Position numbers and translations under genes: made by a program
Shown: positions 21,263 to 33,371 of the stretch, one piece after another
Layout: the number at the start of each line of letters is the position of its first letter
Numbering within the stretch: the stretch's first letter is position 1
The notes under the pieces: model-generated
What the model saw: only the letters and a program-made list of their open reading frames with translations
The model's database searches: none
Told to the model about the DNA's origin: nothing
Assembly (NCBI RefSeq): GCF_932294415.1
Contig: NC_065537.1
Location: 68,028,290-68,092,289, forward strand
DNA from: Quercus robur
Taxonomy: Eukaryota; Streptophyta; Magnoliopsida; Fagales; Fagaceae
Direction of reading: 5' to 3'
DNA: 64,000 nt

Positions 21263-21868
21263 ATGTGGAGTGCACTTTTAGGGGCCTTTGATATTAAATA
21301 CATGCCTAGGACCTCTGTCAAGGGTCAAGTCCTCGCAGACTTAGTCGCAGAGTTCGCTGAACCTTCTGTAGAAACAATAACCAAGAAGGAAGATATGGAT
21401 GGAAAATCAGTTGGCACAATCTCAGCATGGGAGATCTTGCGCTGGAAAGTCTACATGGACAGCGCGGCCAACCAAAGAGGATCTGGAATTGGGCTAGTTC
21501 TAATATCGCCCGAAGGTATTGCCATTGAAAAATCGCTTAGACTCGGGTTCTCAGCTACGAACAACGAGGCCGAGTACGAAACTTTACTTCAAGGAATGAT
21601 GATGGTTCAAAAATTGGGCGGAAAGGCAATGGAAGCGTTCTCGGACTCCAAATTAGTCATTGGCCAAGTGATGGGTGAGTTAGAAGCTAGAGATGCTAGA
21701 ATGTAAGAATATCTCGATCGAGTCAAACGCCTGCGGTCAGACTTTGAATCTTTTAACCTGACGCATGTTTCTAGAAGTGGGAACACACATGTGGATTCGT
21801 TGGCCACTCTTGCCACGTCCTCTGCACATGATCTGCCACGAACAATCCTTGTTGAGGATTTATGCTAG
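21263..21868 (+). pseudogene. Archaeal-type (second) RNase H domain
   Basis: WKVYMDSAANQRGSGIGLVL, then NNEAEYETLLQGM, AFSDSKLVIGQ and, after a TAA at 21,704, SGNTHVDSLATLA. The Asp-Glu-Asp-Asp pattern of an active RNase H is conserved. A second RNase H between RH and INT is diagnostic of the Tat lineage. Another TAG lies at 21,866. Same frame as RT and integrase. Confidence 0.85.
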
Positions 21869-21928
21869 ACAAGTTCAACTGGTAGAGACGTAGCTCGGAT
21901 CCATCAGATTAGAAAGAATCCCAATTGG

Positions 21929-23164
21929 ATGGACCCCATAACAAACTTCCTCAAAGACGATATGTTACCAGAAGGAAAACTGGAAGCCGAGAAGATACGG
22001 AGGAATGCTCCTCGGTTCTGGTTGTCAGAGGACCACAAGCTATACCGGCGTTCCTATTTTGGTCCATACCTATTATGTATACATCCAGAGGAATCCGAGT
22101 CCTTGCTCGAAGAACTACATGAGGGGATTTGTGGAAGTCACACAAGAGGAAGATCGCTGGCGCATAAGGCACTCACCCAAGGGTACTGGTGGTCGAACAT
22201 GCAAAGAGAGGCCCAAGAATACGCAAAGAAGTGTGATCAATGCCAAAGATTTGCCCAAAATATCCACCAACCGGGGGGAGTCCTTAACCCCCTCTCCAGC
22301 CCCTGGCCGTTTGCTCAGTTGGGTCTTGATATTGTTGGCCCTTTCCCTAAAGCAGCAGGGAATAAGCGATATATAATAGTCGGCACTGATTATTTCACCA
22401 AATGGGTAGAGGCTGAACCTTTGGCCAACATCAGGGACGTGGATGCCAAGAAATTCATTTGGAAAAACGTAATTATGCGTTTCGGAACCCCTCACACCCT
22501 CATCTCGAACAACGGTCTTCAGTTTGATAGTAAAAACTTCAGGGAATACTGCTGCGGCTTTGGGATCACAAACCGATATTCCACTCCTGCATACCCTCAA
22601 GGAAACGGGCAAGCCGAGGCCGTGAACAAGGTCATAGTGAGCGGGCTGAAAAAGAGGCTGGATGAAGCAAAGGGGAGATGGGTGGACGAGCTCCCCCACG
22701 TTTTATGGACCTATCGAACGACGCCGCAACGGTCAATGGGTGAAACTCCTTTTTCAATGACTTATGGGGCCGAAGTCGTACTCCCAATCGAGAACATCTT
22801 CCCCACATTGAAGTCTAGCACCTTTACCCCAAAAAACAATGACGAGTTACTGGGGAGAAGTCTAGACTTAGTTAAGGAAAAAAGGAAAAAAGCAATGATC
22901 CATATTGCCTGTTATCACCAGAAGCTAAAGCAGGGATATGATGTTAATGTAAAACTGCAACCTTTGAGTCTAGGCGACCTCGTGATGAGGAAGATTCTCG
23001 GCAGCGCTAAGAACCCTTCTTGGGGCAAGCTGGGACCCAACTGGGAAGGACCGTATCGCATCACATCTGTGGCCGGAATAGGTGCTTATTACTTAGAAGA
23101 CTTAGATGAAAAAATTGTACCTCGCCCGTGGAATGTAAATAATTTAAGAAGATATTATTATTAA
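21929..23164 (+). pseudogene. Integrase with a D-to-N active-site substitution
   Basis: A 411-codon open stretch in the pol frame. Zinc-binding HHCC: H64/H71 region and C102-x2-C105 (KKCDQCQRF). Core: D134 (LGLDIVGPFP), then TPHTLISNNGLQFD where the family has SDNG, so the second catalytic Asp (codon 194, 22,508-22,510) is Asn, then E230 (GNGQAEAVNK) with 35 intervening residues. The C-terminal part (SLGDLVMRKI, KLGPNWEGPYRI) is the usual GPY/F module. It is the best preserved part of the element but should be catalytically dead. Confidence 0.92.
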
Positions 23165-23228
23165 TGAAAACGGCTATGCCTATGTTTTGTTTCATGATCA
23201 TCGCATACCCCTTGGTCCATTTCCATCT

Positions 23229-23714
23229 CTATGAGTTTTGAATAGAACCCAAGTCCTGCATGGCTCTTCGGATCACAGACTTAGGGGAAATTAACAACTT
23301 ATGACATATCTACAAGTTTTAAACAGAACCTAAGTCCTGCATGACTCTTCGGACTACAGACTTAGGGGAAATTAACAACTTGTAGCATCTCTACGAGTTT
23401 TAAACAGAACCTAAGTCCTGCATGGCTCTTCGGACCACAGACTTAGGGGAAATTAACAACTTATGGCATCTCTACGAGTTTTAAATAGAACCTACGTCCT
23501 GCATGGCTCTTCGAACCACAAACTTAGGGGAAATTAACAACTTATGGCACCTCTACGAGTTTTAAACAGAACCTAAGTCCTGCATGGCTCTTTGGACCAC
23601 AGACTTAGGGGAAATTAACAACTTATGGCACCTCTACGAGTTTTAAACAGAACCTAAGTCCTGCATGGCTCCTCGGACCACAGACTTGTTGGGAATTAAC
23701 AACTTTGAACTCCT
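23229..23714. repeat. Six-copy 81-bp tandem array inside the gypsy element
   Basis: Units start at 23,229, 23,310, 23,391, 23,472, 23,553 and 23,634, a strict 81-bp period. Each reads ctacgagttttaaacagaac, then cctaagtcctgcatggctct, cggaccacagacttagggga and aattaacaac. The last unit is the most diverged at its end (gacttgttggg). The array lies between the integrase stop and the antisense ORF. All units keep the same length despite substitutions. Confidence 0.93.
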
Positions 23715-23879
23715 GTGCAATTTTAAGGTACATTCGTAGTTTAGTGTTATTGCATCTATTGTTCTAAATTCGCCGCACGACACTGCTTTTTCTCATTCGT
23801 TTATATTTGTTCATATTGTTGCAAACATTAACTAGAGGAACAGTATTAACTTTGAACAAAATAATAAAATTATATCAAC

Positions 23880-24053
23880 ATCAGTCATAAGTACCAAAAG
23901 AGAATGGAAAAAAAAAAAAACATTCTATATTAATAAGCCGAGGTCAATACAAAGGAAGGTCTTTACAAAAGAACAAAAAATAAGACAACTCCAGCTCCAA
24001 AAAAGAAATATATATATATATATATATATACAATAATTAAAAACCCTAGAAGC
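23880..24053. other. Low-complexity spacer
   Basis: A-rich tract at 23,908-23,920 and (TA)n at about 24,008-24,030, just downstream of the antisense ORF stop; probably its 3' flank. Confidence 0.6.
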
Positions 24054-26708
24054 TAAGCCTCAGCAGGAGGATTCTCTTTCTGCTCTGGCTGAGGAGGAGG
24101 AACCTCCTTGGCTTTGGAACCTGCCCCCAGACCCTCGGAGACGGACTCCTTGGCAGGATCCTTGGCATTATCAAGTAAGGGGATAGCATCAGGAATAACC
24201 AGGGCCTGCTCGAAAGTTTCAGGGCCGCCGTCAGGGACCTCTCAGATCTCAGGAGGGAAGAAGACCTTCTCGAGCAACCTCAATGCCGAGTCTGCAGGAA
24301 ACCCTGCAGCATCAAGGGCATGAGCCCATGAGATGCTGCAGTAATCCCTGCATACCTCTGGAAGCTCCTCAGAGAGCCTGGCTTCAGTCTCCTCCGCCCC
24401 GAGCTGATAAGAGGCCTTCTTTTCAGCCTCGGCTGCTTCCCGAACTAGCTGAGCCTCTTCTTTAGCCAGCCGGACCTTCTCTTCAGCTTTCTGTAACGCC
24501 GCCTTGAGATCCAACACTGTTTGCCTTTCAGTGGCAAGGTTGTCTCAGTCACGAACAATTTTTGGCATTGGTCCTCGGCTTGGGTTTCAGCGTTCTTCAA
24601 GCCAGCCTTGGTGCTCCGGCGGTTTTTCTCCGCCTCTTTGAACTTCTTCGAGAGTTCAAAATTCTCCTACTTGAGGGACCCTACAGATTTCTCAACCTCG
24701 GCACGAGACTGAGCCTCAGCTTCTGCCAAGTTGCGGTTGTTGCGGCAATACTCCTCGGCCACAAACACTTGTTGAGTAATCTGCCCACAAAACAACAAAA
24801 CGATTTCTTAGAATGAACAAGGTCTAATGATTTTATGAAAGGTTAGAAGAGTTACTTTACCATCGCAAGGTCCCTCTTGAGGGATAGAAAGAGCTCAGGC
24901 TGAGAGAATCGCATGTAGGCCTCCATGTCCCGGGGAAGGAGCACTGGCTGCTCTAGGGCCTCAGCTATATATCCTGCTCGGCCTCTGTTGTATTCTCGGA
25001 CCGAGGCAGTGTAGGGAATGGCAACCCCGTCTACCTCGAGCTTTGGGCTCCAAGTGCGCGGATTAACACGCACTTCGACCCAGTTCTCTTCCTCCCGGCT
25101 TTCTATGGAAGAAGCCCTTTTATTTTTCTGTCCCTGGGTGGTTTTTTGCTGCTTGTCCGGGCGGGGGACCACCTTGTCTTCCTCAGGGATTTCAGCCGGC
25201 CTTTTCTTCTTTAGGTCCGGGTTAACCTTGAGGCCGAGATCAGAAGGGGGTTGAGGGGCAACTGGAGGAAGGACAGGGGTCTGTGACTGGGCTGGCGCCT
25301 TTGATGATTGGCCCTTTCCTCGGGTAGCCATCAACTCTCAAAGCTTTTTCCTTTGCCGACCATATTATCTACCTCCTCATCTGAGGAGTCGTCTGAGCAG
25401 GTTATAATAATTGGAGCGCCGACCACAGAATTTCGATCCTGCTCTCCTTCAGGGTCTGAAAGCTCAATCAAAGGAGCTTTTTGAACCTCCTCTTCAAAAT
25501 AGAGCTCGTCTATCTCCTCCTCAAGAGAAAGACGAGATGATTCGGTCTCTCCTTCAACTGGCGCAGCAACTTCAAGGTTGTCTGGCGGAGGCAATTGCGC
25601 AACTAGTGGAGGATTCCGAACGGCAGGTAACACGACTGGCTTGAGATCTTGTTGGGCCAAAAACTTGGGCTTGGATACGTCAATCCTAACCAACCTTGGA
25701 CTACCAGCTCTTATGGCGTGGCCAATGGCTTGGAAAGCGCGAGTTAGGGGTTGGTAGCCCAAAACCAGGTGAGCCGTGCGTAGCTGTCCGTCCTCAGTAA
25801 CGTAGATTTCTGACCTCAAAAGATAGTTCAAGGCCTGAACGTTTACGTGGCTCAGCCGAGGAGCAACTTGAGCTCTATCTGCAAAATAGCCGAGAAGAAT
25901 ATTATGGTTAAGTTATAAAAAATTTTTGATTCTTAAGCAAAAAAAAAGGGGGGGGGGGGGAATGAATCTAAAGAGCTAAGCCCCCTCCCTATAGGATTGG
26001 CCCCAGAAGCGCCGCACCTAGAATTCCTGCTCGAGTTGGACAATGAAAACCATCGCTCCACTCTCCTGAGGCAATGAGGAAATCATCCTTCATAGTCTTA
26101 TTGGATATGGGGAGGCAGGAGATTAGCCTAACGACCTCGGACCGAGATTTAAGATAATACCCCCCCTTCTCAATGTAATGGCACTTGTACAGATGAACCA
26201 CATCATGCCAGGTAAGGCCTAGACCCATCCGTTCGTTCTGGACATCTACGCAGCCTAATATCCTGAACATGTTTGGAGCGCACTGATGCGGTGTCAACCT
26301 ATGGTGGTATAAGTAGTCCCGGGTGATCCTACGCATGGGAAGTGTCATTCCCCCTTCTATAAAAGCAATCATGGGAATGACGACTTGACCCACGTCTCTA
26401 TCTGTTAATATTCCTTCTAGGGGACAGTACTGCAGAACCACACCCGGTGGGATATGATATTTTGCCCTAAAGGCCTCCATGGCAGCCGGGGTATCTACTA
26501 GATCCTTGAATCTACCAATCTAAGCTAACCTGGAAGGACGGAAAGAAAATCGAGATGAAAATTGAGAGCCGAGGAGAAATTTGAAGCAACGAAGCAAGCA
26601 GAACTTACGGTTGTCCTCACAAATAATCACCAAGACGCTTGGAAATCTTCTCGAGGAAGGATGTTTCGCAGAAACGGCTACAGAAATATGAAGGTCAGTA
26701 ACGTTCAT
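24054..26708 (-). pseudogene. Spliced antisense ORF of the gypsy element ('putative gypsy-type transposon' family)
   Basis: Reads opposite to gag-pol. Exons by splice signals: start MNVTDLHISV at 26,708; exon 26,519-26,018 (IGRFKDLV into MEAFRAKYHIPPG, VVIPMIAFIEGGMTLPMRRI, LGCVDVQNERMGLGLTWHDV, SCLPISNKTMKDDFLIASGE); exon from 25,878 (DRAQVAPRLSHVNVQALNYL); then a proline/lysine-rich linker (24,852-25,334 frame) and, after an acceptor near 24,780, a coiled coil (24,517-24,242) ending at TAG 24,054. The core resembles the plant 'Transposase_28/putative gypsy type transposon' family, known as antisense ORFs of Tat elements; its role is unknown. Damage: frame change near 25,333 and in-frame TAG at about 24,669. 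A TATA-like tttatatag lies upstream at about 26,791. Confidence 0.75.
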
Positions 26709-26782
26709 GAATCTCTGGGCGCTGGAGTTCTCTGAACTTCTTATGTGCTAGTAAAAAAAGAGAAACGAGTCTCTTTAGGGCT

Positions 26783-26800
26783 TTATATAGTCGGGGAAAA
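26783..26800 (-). promoter_or_regulatory. Candidate promoter of the antisense ORF
   Basis: On the minus strand a TATA-like element (ctatataaag) lies about 85 bp before the ATG at 26,708, so the antisense gene may be transcribed from inside the element rather than from an LTR. Inference from position only. Confidence 0.4.
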
Positions 26801-27046
26801 AGGGAAATCACTCCCGCTCAAGAATTCTGGGAAGAATGTCAGCCGTTGGATCCGCGCTTTGCCGTTGGATAAGGGAGACATGAAGCCGCCTGAAGTAAAT
26901 AGTCACGCCTCATAAATTGTAGCGCGTCAAAAAGTAACTGCCCCCACACGTGTGAATCAGGAGCTAATTAATTCCATCCTTTGTAATGTCAAAACCCCGC
27001 TTTTCTCCTCAGAAGGAGATCAAAAACCGGAGTTTTTAGGGGCTAT

Positions 27047-27770
27047 TGCGGGGACCGGCCCAAAATAATAGGTTGGCTGGGCCCTAGTCCCGTCCGAGGA
27101 GTCAGCGTGGCCCAAGCAATCCTTATTCAGGCCCACTGGGGTAAAGAGAACATGTCCGAGGAGTAATTTCTCCTCGAATACTGTAAAATCCGGAGCAAAG
27201 GTACATCCAGGCCACTATAGTCCATCTTCCAAATACGGGAAAAGGAAGGAAACTCGAAATATCTCAGCAAAGGCTGCCACCACCACATTAAATGCCTTAC
27301 AACTACTCTCCTAGCCGTATTAATGAGGAGAAGACCCCTGAACAGTGTTACCTTGGGTACTTCAACTCACAGAGAATTGAGGGGGGTGTCTAATGGGACA
27401 GGTGCTCAAGTGGGGGATTGGATGATCAACAAGTGTAAAACCCAGATAATTGGAAAGGGCCTATATAATATGTAAAGGTCCCCTAAGAGAGAGGACAGAG
27501 AAAAAGGAAGAGAGAATACTGTAGAGAAGTCTTATTGCATTAATCTGTGTCTATTAATCAAGTTTTGAGCCTTATTATTTGTGAGGGACCTCTCTTCACG
27601 ATAGCATTTTTCGTTCTTGTTTCTGTATTCCCTTATCCCATGCGACAATCCGTTTAAACTAACTGATACAGAGTTCTTTAGCCCATACTCTACAAAAAAT
27701 TCATTGTGTGGGACTTTTTGGGCCAAGACTTGACCGACAAGGATTGGGCCACTAAAATTGTGCCCCTACA
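27047..27770 (+). repeat. 3' LTR of the Tat-lineage element
   Basis: 724 bp, TGCGGGGACC to CCCCTACA; the second dinucleotide differs from the 5' LTR (TGTG). It is preceded by a purine-rich ggagtttttaggggctat, a plausible polypurine tract. It lacks the 17-bp duplication of the 5' LTR. Confidence 0.93.
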
Positions 27771-30700
27771 GTTTCATATTGAACCTTATATTTTAAAAAG
27801 ATTTTGGATAAACCATATTTTTTTAATCATTTTACTCTATAGCCTCTATATTAACTATAATTAATAAGAGATTTATGATTCAATTTTCGCCTACCAAAAA
27901 TCAATTAGTGTCTTAGTTTAATGATAAAAAGAAATCATCATAAAACGGACGTCATAATTAAGTTTGAAATGTTATCCTACCTATCAAAACTATAATTAAC
28001 AAAACTTGCATCAATTGTATTTTTATTTTTATTTTTAAGAATTGTGATTTTTTTATAACAAAATAAGTTGTCGTTCAAACTTAAAACATTACAAAAAGTC
28101 ATTCAACGTGAAACTATAAGAACTCTAGTATACTTGAAAACAGAAAAATTATATAATAACCAAACATTTAGTTGTTATCACAAAAAATTTTACAATAAAA
28201 ATTACATATTATAGATAAGCTTATCTCCAAATCAATCTTATCATATATTATATTTGTACTCAAACTTGTATCTTATATATTGTAATTGCATCAAGAGGTC
28301 GTCAACTCTAGACCTAGGCCTAAGGCCCTTTATGTCTCAATAATTTTTGAAGTACCCAAGGCACTCCAACATAGAGCAAATAAAGCCCCCTAAATTTCTT
28401 TAGCATCCCTATAGGATGATAATTGATTTTTTTTTTTTTTTTTAAAGAAAAACTATAAGTGGATTTTATATTCTTTCACCCTCCTTCAAGAAGGCCCTTA
28501 AGATATTGAGCCATTGTAAATCCAACCTAATTGAAACTTTAAACAATTATAACAAAAAAATGTTATAAGTGTGTACCAAATAATTATTGAACATCCCATA
28601 AAAAATTAATCATTGACAATCAATTTCCCTAATAAGGCTTTTATTTTTGTAAACCAATATTGCACACAATAGATTATATTATTAAGTGAAACTGAAATAT
28701 TGTCTTTAATAAATTATGTTTGTTGAAATTCTACTTAAGATCGATTATATCATAAGATGATTAAGTGGGGACTGATATCAATTGTAAAAAAGAGTTATTA
28801 ATAAAACTAAATATAAAAACTTGATTTAATAATTTTGCATCCAAAAAATATAGAGTAGATTTAAATAATGAACATATTTTCTCTAACTATTACCAAAGTT
28901 TTAAAATCTTTTAAAATACTACTCTGATTAAAATTCTACTGTTTTAGAAATTTAAGTCATTATGTCCCTTAATGCAATTAAGCCAATACCAACCAACCAT
29001 CTAATTTATATATTTATATAAGCATATAATATTTCATATCTAAGATAAGGGGATATTCCCTTCTCAAAGAGGTGGGGGTGTAATTCCATTTTTCTTTAAT
29101 AATTCAATTTTTATAAATAGGGAAGGGAGATTCTTGGTTCATTTCATAAATGAGTTTAAACTATTCAACTGAGGAACAAGAGTACTCTTAACTCTTAAGT
29201 ATTGACAGATAAGTAATACTCCATTAAGATTAATAGAGTATCACATATTTTCATTATTTGGCAATTTTTTAGAATAATTTAAAAATCCAATAGAATTAGG
29301 ATACCTTATAAGAGAGAGAATCAATTACATTAATAGCATAAATTTAAAGCTTTTTTTAAAATGAATTAATAAGAAATAAGGGCTTAATTTTTTGCTGATA
29401 CATCATACATTCAATGTCACACCTGTTCAAAAATACAAGCAAAAAATTTACTTTTTCTTTACTCTAATAATTCATACAAAAAGTAGAATATGTGTCAAAC
29501 ATTGTCAATATTTTTGGGCAAATAATAAGAAGAGGGAGATGAGATTCAAACCACATACATGACCACGTGGGACATCACAAGAAATATCATTACCATTAAA
29601 CTTTCTATTACTTGAACCTCACAAGCTTTGTCATTTTTAGATTTATGTATACGATGTGGACCAATAAAAACAGTGACCAAAGTGTCTAAAAATAAATAGT
29701 GCTTTTCAATCTTGAGATTGATATCACCAAATCATAGTTTACTCCTTTTTTTTTTTCTTTTTTCTTTTTTTCTTTTTTTGATAACAATCATAGTTTGCTC
29801 TTAAGTACCTATGAACTACTAAATTTCATTTAAAGTAATTATGTGTATCCAAAAAATGTAAAAGATGTCTTTCATTCAAATCTGTATTATTTTGTCAAGA
29901 ATTTTGCCACTTAATGTCATTTTCTATTCTCCTTTATTATATAAGAATGTCAAGGTTCAAATAATTCTCCCCTAATATTAATGTAATTATTGAATAATAA
30001 TAACATTTCACAATTGTTGATTGTGTTAATGGCCTGGCAGTTACTAGTATTTTGAAAATTTTCCAACTCATACCAATGTAATCTTCATTAAATTAAACCC
30101 TTGATTGAAGGGGGAAAAAGAAAGCTGTTATTGATAGATAAAAAATTAATTTCAATAGTGATTTTAAGGAAAAGAACATAAGACTGTTTTTAAATATGGA
30201 TCCTTCATCCTTGGTTCTCTTCCCAAAATAAAAGGAAAAAAAAAGTACCACAGGTTTGAATGACATTTTCCCATCTCATTTTGGTTAAAAACTATTTGTG
30301 TAATAATTAATAAATAATTTTCTATTGAAGAAGTATTATGGTTTATACTTTTTTAAAAAAAATCTTATGGTGATAATGTTTTATTTATTATTTATAATTT
30401 GATAGTTACAATAAGAGAGAGAGATTTAAATCCTCGACATTTTCATTGGAAATATCATGAAGCACCAATTGAACTACAAAAATCTTAGCTATGATGATAA
30501 TAATTCATTAAGGTAATCCTTTTTCAAAAACAAAATTAATTTAGGTAATCCATCTTTTTTGAACTAAATAAATTACATAGAATTTATTATATTTTCAGTT
30601 TGTGATCATACCGTTGTGAACTTCGTTAAAGAACATATTGTGTGTATATAACTTTTCATATTATCCGCTAAAAATTACCATGATTTTAAGGGGAATTTGT

Positions 30701-31350
30701 GGTGTTTCTTCATGTTAGAACTACATTCCCTTTATTCCTTTGTGTGTATATTTTTTTATTTAGAAACTTGTGTGTGTATTTGTTTAAAAAAAAAATTATG
30801 TTAATTCAAGATATTCAAATTACTAATAGCATATATATATATATATATATATATATAAGATATTCAAATTACCATAACGTGGTTTAATTGATCCAACGTG
30901 CTCTCTGTGTGTCTCTATCTTTAATAGAGCACATGCTCAGAAGATTTTAAGGTGATTGCTTGCATCGTGATCAAGGCAAGCAAATTTGAATCTTTGATTA
31001 TTATGATAAAAGTTTCTTGAATTTATAGGTACAGTTGTAAATCTTTAAGCTTTCCTCTAATAATAGGGAAGAAATTATTATTTAAATAAATAATCCTACT
31101 CACTTCCTCCACCAGATATATTTCCTTTTCCAAATTTAAGATAAGAAGGAAGAAGGAAGCTTATGCAGTCATGTACGGATATACCCACTTCAACAGTCCT
31201 CCCGGTAAACTTAATAATTTCTCCCTAATAACAAATGTGTTAAGTGAAAGTTGGACAATTCAATTCAAAGTAATTATTACTATAAAATTTATTCAAATTA
31301 TTTTGAAACTCGATAGTTATCACTTCTCCAATGGCATGTTAGAGCGTTAA
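27771..31350. other. Gene-free intergenic DNA
   Basis: About 3.6 kb of AT-rich sequence. It holds T tracts at 28,427-28,444 and 29,740-29,780, (TA)n at 30,831-30,857 and many short frames without similarity. The 29-bp word gttattgatagataaaaaat... at 30,128 recurs at 31,420 within the MITE below, so a fragment of that family is present here. Confidence 0.6.
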
Positions 31351-31352
31351 TT

Positions 31353-31524
31353 AAGAGAAATGTTATGTTTATAAATACTTATACAACAAATCTTAAGTGA
31401 CAGGTTGTTATGTGCTGTTATTGATGGATAAAAAATTAATTTCAATAGTGAGTTCAAATTAGAGTCAATAACAGCTTATCAGTTAAGATTTGTTGTGAAA
31501 ATATTATAAATATAACACTTCTCA
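31353..31524. mobile_element. hAT-like MITE with ~55-bp inverted ends
   Basis: Left gagaaatgttatgtttataa ... acaacaaatcttaagtgaca; right, inverted, gagaagtgttatatttataa ... acaacaaatcttaactgata. The family recurs at 52,461, where an 8-9 bp target duplication is clear. Here the duplication is blurred by ttaattaa-type sequence. Non-coding. Confidence 0.65.
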
Positions 31525-32402
31525 ATAATTAATAATATTATTGGTCTTTCTTTGGTTAGGAATTAGGATCACTAAATTAACCTTATTTTTTCCTTTTCAA
31601 AAACCGAACGGTAATTCCAATGCTGTTAGCTCAAATGTGCACTTGGGATATTTTTCTTTTTCTTTTTCCTACTCTGCGAGGGAATTATGAGAAACTCAAA
31701 AACTCATGGATATATAGTCTTAGGAATAACTAAACCAACCCTTTTACGTTTTAGGCTGATTTAATTTAAATAAGCTATATTTTTTGAAAATTTAAATGAC
31801 CAATATTTAAGGTATTAAGTATTTCTAAATAAATATTAAAAAGGAAAGAATTATTGTCCATAAATTATCTAAAATAAATAAATTAGCAATAGAATCACTC
31901 TATAATCAATCAAGCAATATATATAGTTAGGCAAGACTTAAGTATAGTACTAAGGTGATATTCCTTAAGATTCTGCCATGTGAATTTTTCCTTATAAGAT
32001 TGAAGTGTATTTTCTAATTAATTAACCACATGGCTCAATCTTAAGTATAGAACTTAAGGAACAACACCTAAAATATTATACCTAAATTTTGTCCTTTATA
32101 ATTATCTCGAACCATCAATTTGAAAAACCATGTTTACAAGCATATATGCTTGTTAACGTGGTTTTTCATACCTGCACTTTCAACTAAAAACTTTCATACC
32201 AAAACCATCATATGCATCAATTCCAAAAAAAGGGTAAGTGCAAAAACTAAATTACAATCCAAAATCAAACCATGATTTTATTATTATAACCCTACATTAG
32301 AACACCTAAATACACAAAAGTTCTCAAACAAGAACACCTAAAAATGAACAAAACATCATAACATGTAATATTATTAATTATAACCCTAAACTAGAACAAT
32401 AT
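31525..32402. other. Intergenic / downstream flank of the zinc-finger gene
   Basis: No gene seen. The 32,250-32,400 part probably contains the zinc-finger gene's 3' UTR. A long inverted word pair (accatgtttacaagcatata / tatgcttgttaacgtggttt at 32,129-32,166) can form a small hairpin there. Confidence 0.5.
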
Positions 32403-33371
32403 CTAAAGCTTTAGTGACAAATCAAGTCCAGGGGCTCCATTTTTCGGAGGACCCTCCCGGTGAAGATAATCACCGGTAACAGTTGGCTTGATGTCAATTT
32501 TTGATGTGTTAATTGTAGAAGATCCACCAAGATTGCGAAGTGCATTAGTGTTAATCTCCTCAAGTTTTATAGCAGGACTAGAATTCCCACCAGCAAGTCC
32601 AAAACCACCATTATGTGCCTGAAACCCTTCCATCCTTAACCTATCCATGTTTGGTTGTGGATTCAATAAGGCCTGCCTAGACCAACCAGCGTGACCAAAT
32701 CGATACCCGGGTGAAGAGGACCAAGGAAAAGAAGGCTTATGAATCATAGACTCCATTCTAACACCAAGAGGTGATGATGATGATGATAATGATCTATGTA
32801 AAGATCCATACAGAGGGTGTGTGGAAAGGTTTGAATATGGATAGTAAGGAAAATGATGTGGATGTCCAAAAGCACCCATCTCCATACCTTGACGTCGTTT
32901 AGCCAATGCACGCTCTTGTTTGTGTGCGTTTTGATGACCACCTAAGGCTTGAGACGAATAGAAGTTTCTATTGCAAAAGTTGCATGTGAAAACCCTATTC
33001 CCTGGTTGTTTTTCTTGGGTGTTTTCATCGGATACAGGCTCGTTTGGGACCTGAGAAGAGCTAGAATTCATGGAATTGATAAGATTGAGTTCTACCTTCG
33101 ATGACCCACGATTCGAATCATCGTTTGAAAGCTTCAAATCGAGTAAGACACGAGAACTCGATGATCCCAAAGAGGGTGCAGGCTGATCAGCATGATCAGA
33201 AACATGTTTGGAAACTTTTTCTTTCATTTTCATGATCATGGCCTTATTGGACTCATCAACTCCTAATTCTTTTTTGAGTGAAAGAGGAGGACCTTCAGAA
33301 GTAGCTGAGATGCTAGAGGCCTCAGAGGCACAAGGCCGATGAAGAGAATTACCATGTGCTTGTGCTTCCAT
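32403..33371 (-). CDS. C2H2 zinc-finger protein with EAR motifs (ZFP4/ZFP7-like)
   Basis: A 322-codon intronless frame. Residues 128-150 form one plant-type C2H2 finger: C130-x2-C133-x12-H146-x3-H150 with the QALGGH signature at 141-146, which contacts DNA. Two repression motifs are present: LDLKL at 77-81 and a C-terminal LDLSLKL (316-322), both LxLxL EAR motifs that recruit TOPLESS-type corepressors; VELNLI at 93-98 is a third hydrophobic block. Ser-rich segments separate them. The family (Arabidopsis ZFP1-ZFP7, KNUCKLES relatives) are small nuclear repressors in development or hormone response. The start is the only upstream ATG in frame, followed by EAQAHGNS. Minus-strand sequence before it has a TATA-like cataaataaa at about 33,460-33,470. 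No sign of damage. Confidence 0.93.
   Translation of the reverse strand: MEAQAHGNSLHRPCASEASSISATSEGPPLSLKKELGVDESNKAMIMKMKEKVSKHVSDHADQPAPSLGSSSSRVLLDLKLSNDDSNRGSSKVELNLINSMNSSSSQVPNEPVSDENTQEKQPGNRVFTCNFCNRNFYSSQALGGHQNAHKQERALAKRRQGMEMGAFGHPHHFPYYPYSNLSTHPLYGSLHRSLSSSSSPLGVRMESMIHKPSFPWSSSPGYRFGHAGWSRQALLNPQPNMDRLRMEGFQAHNGGFGLAGGNSSPAIKLEEINTNALRNLGGSSTINTSKIDIKPTVTGDYLHREGPPKNGAPGLDLSLKL

Larger units (their letters stand above)
16986..27770 (+). mobile_element. Complete but inactive Ty3/gypsy retrotransposon, Tat lineage
   Basis: A 10,785-bp element: 5' LTR 16,986-17,726, tRNA-type PBS just after it, gag, protease, RT, RNase H, archaeal-type RNase H, integrase, an 81-bp tandem array, an antisense ORF, a purine-rich tract and 3' LTR 27,047-27,770. 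The order PR-RT-RH-aRH-INT with a second RNase H and extra sequence after integrase is typical of the Tat lineage (Retand/Ogre relatives). The flanks gtttt (16,981-16,985) and gtttc (27,771-27,775) are an imperfect 5-bp target duplication. In-frame stops, a frameshift and an integrase active-site change make it non-autonomous now. By eye the LTRs differ at about 30-40 sites plus one 17-bp indel, a moderately old insertion. Confidence 0.92.

Noticed and set aside
29040-29160. TATA-like tttttataaataggg with a leader-like sequence
   Set aside because: No open frame or splice pattern follows for several kb; probably chance in AT-rich DNA.
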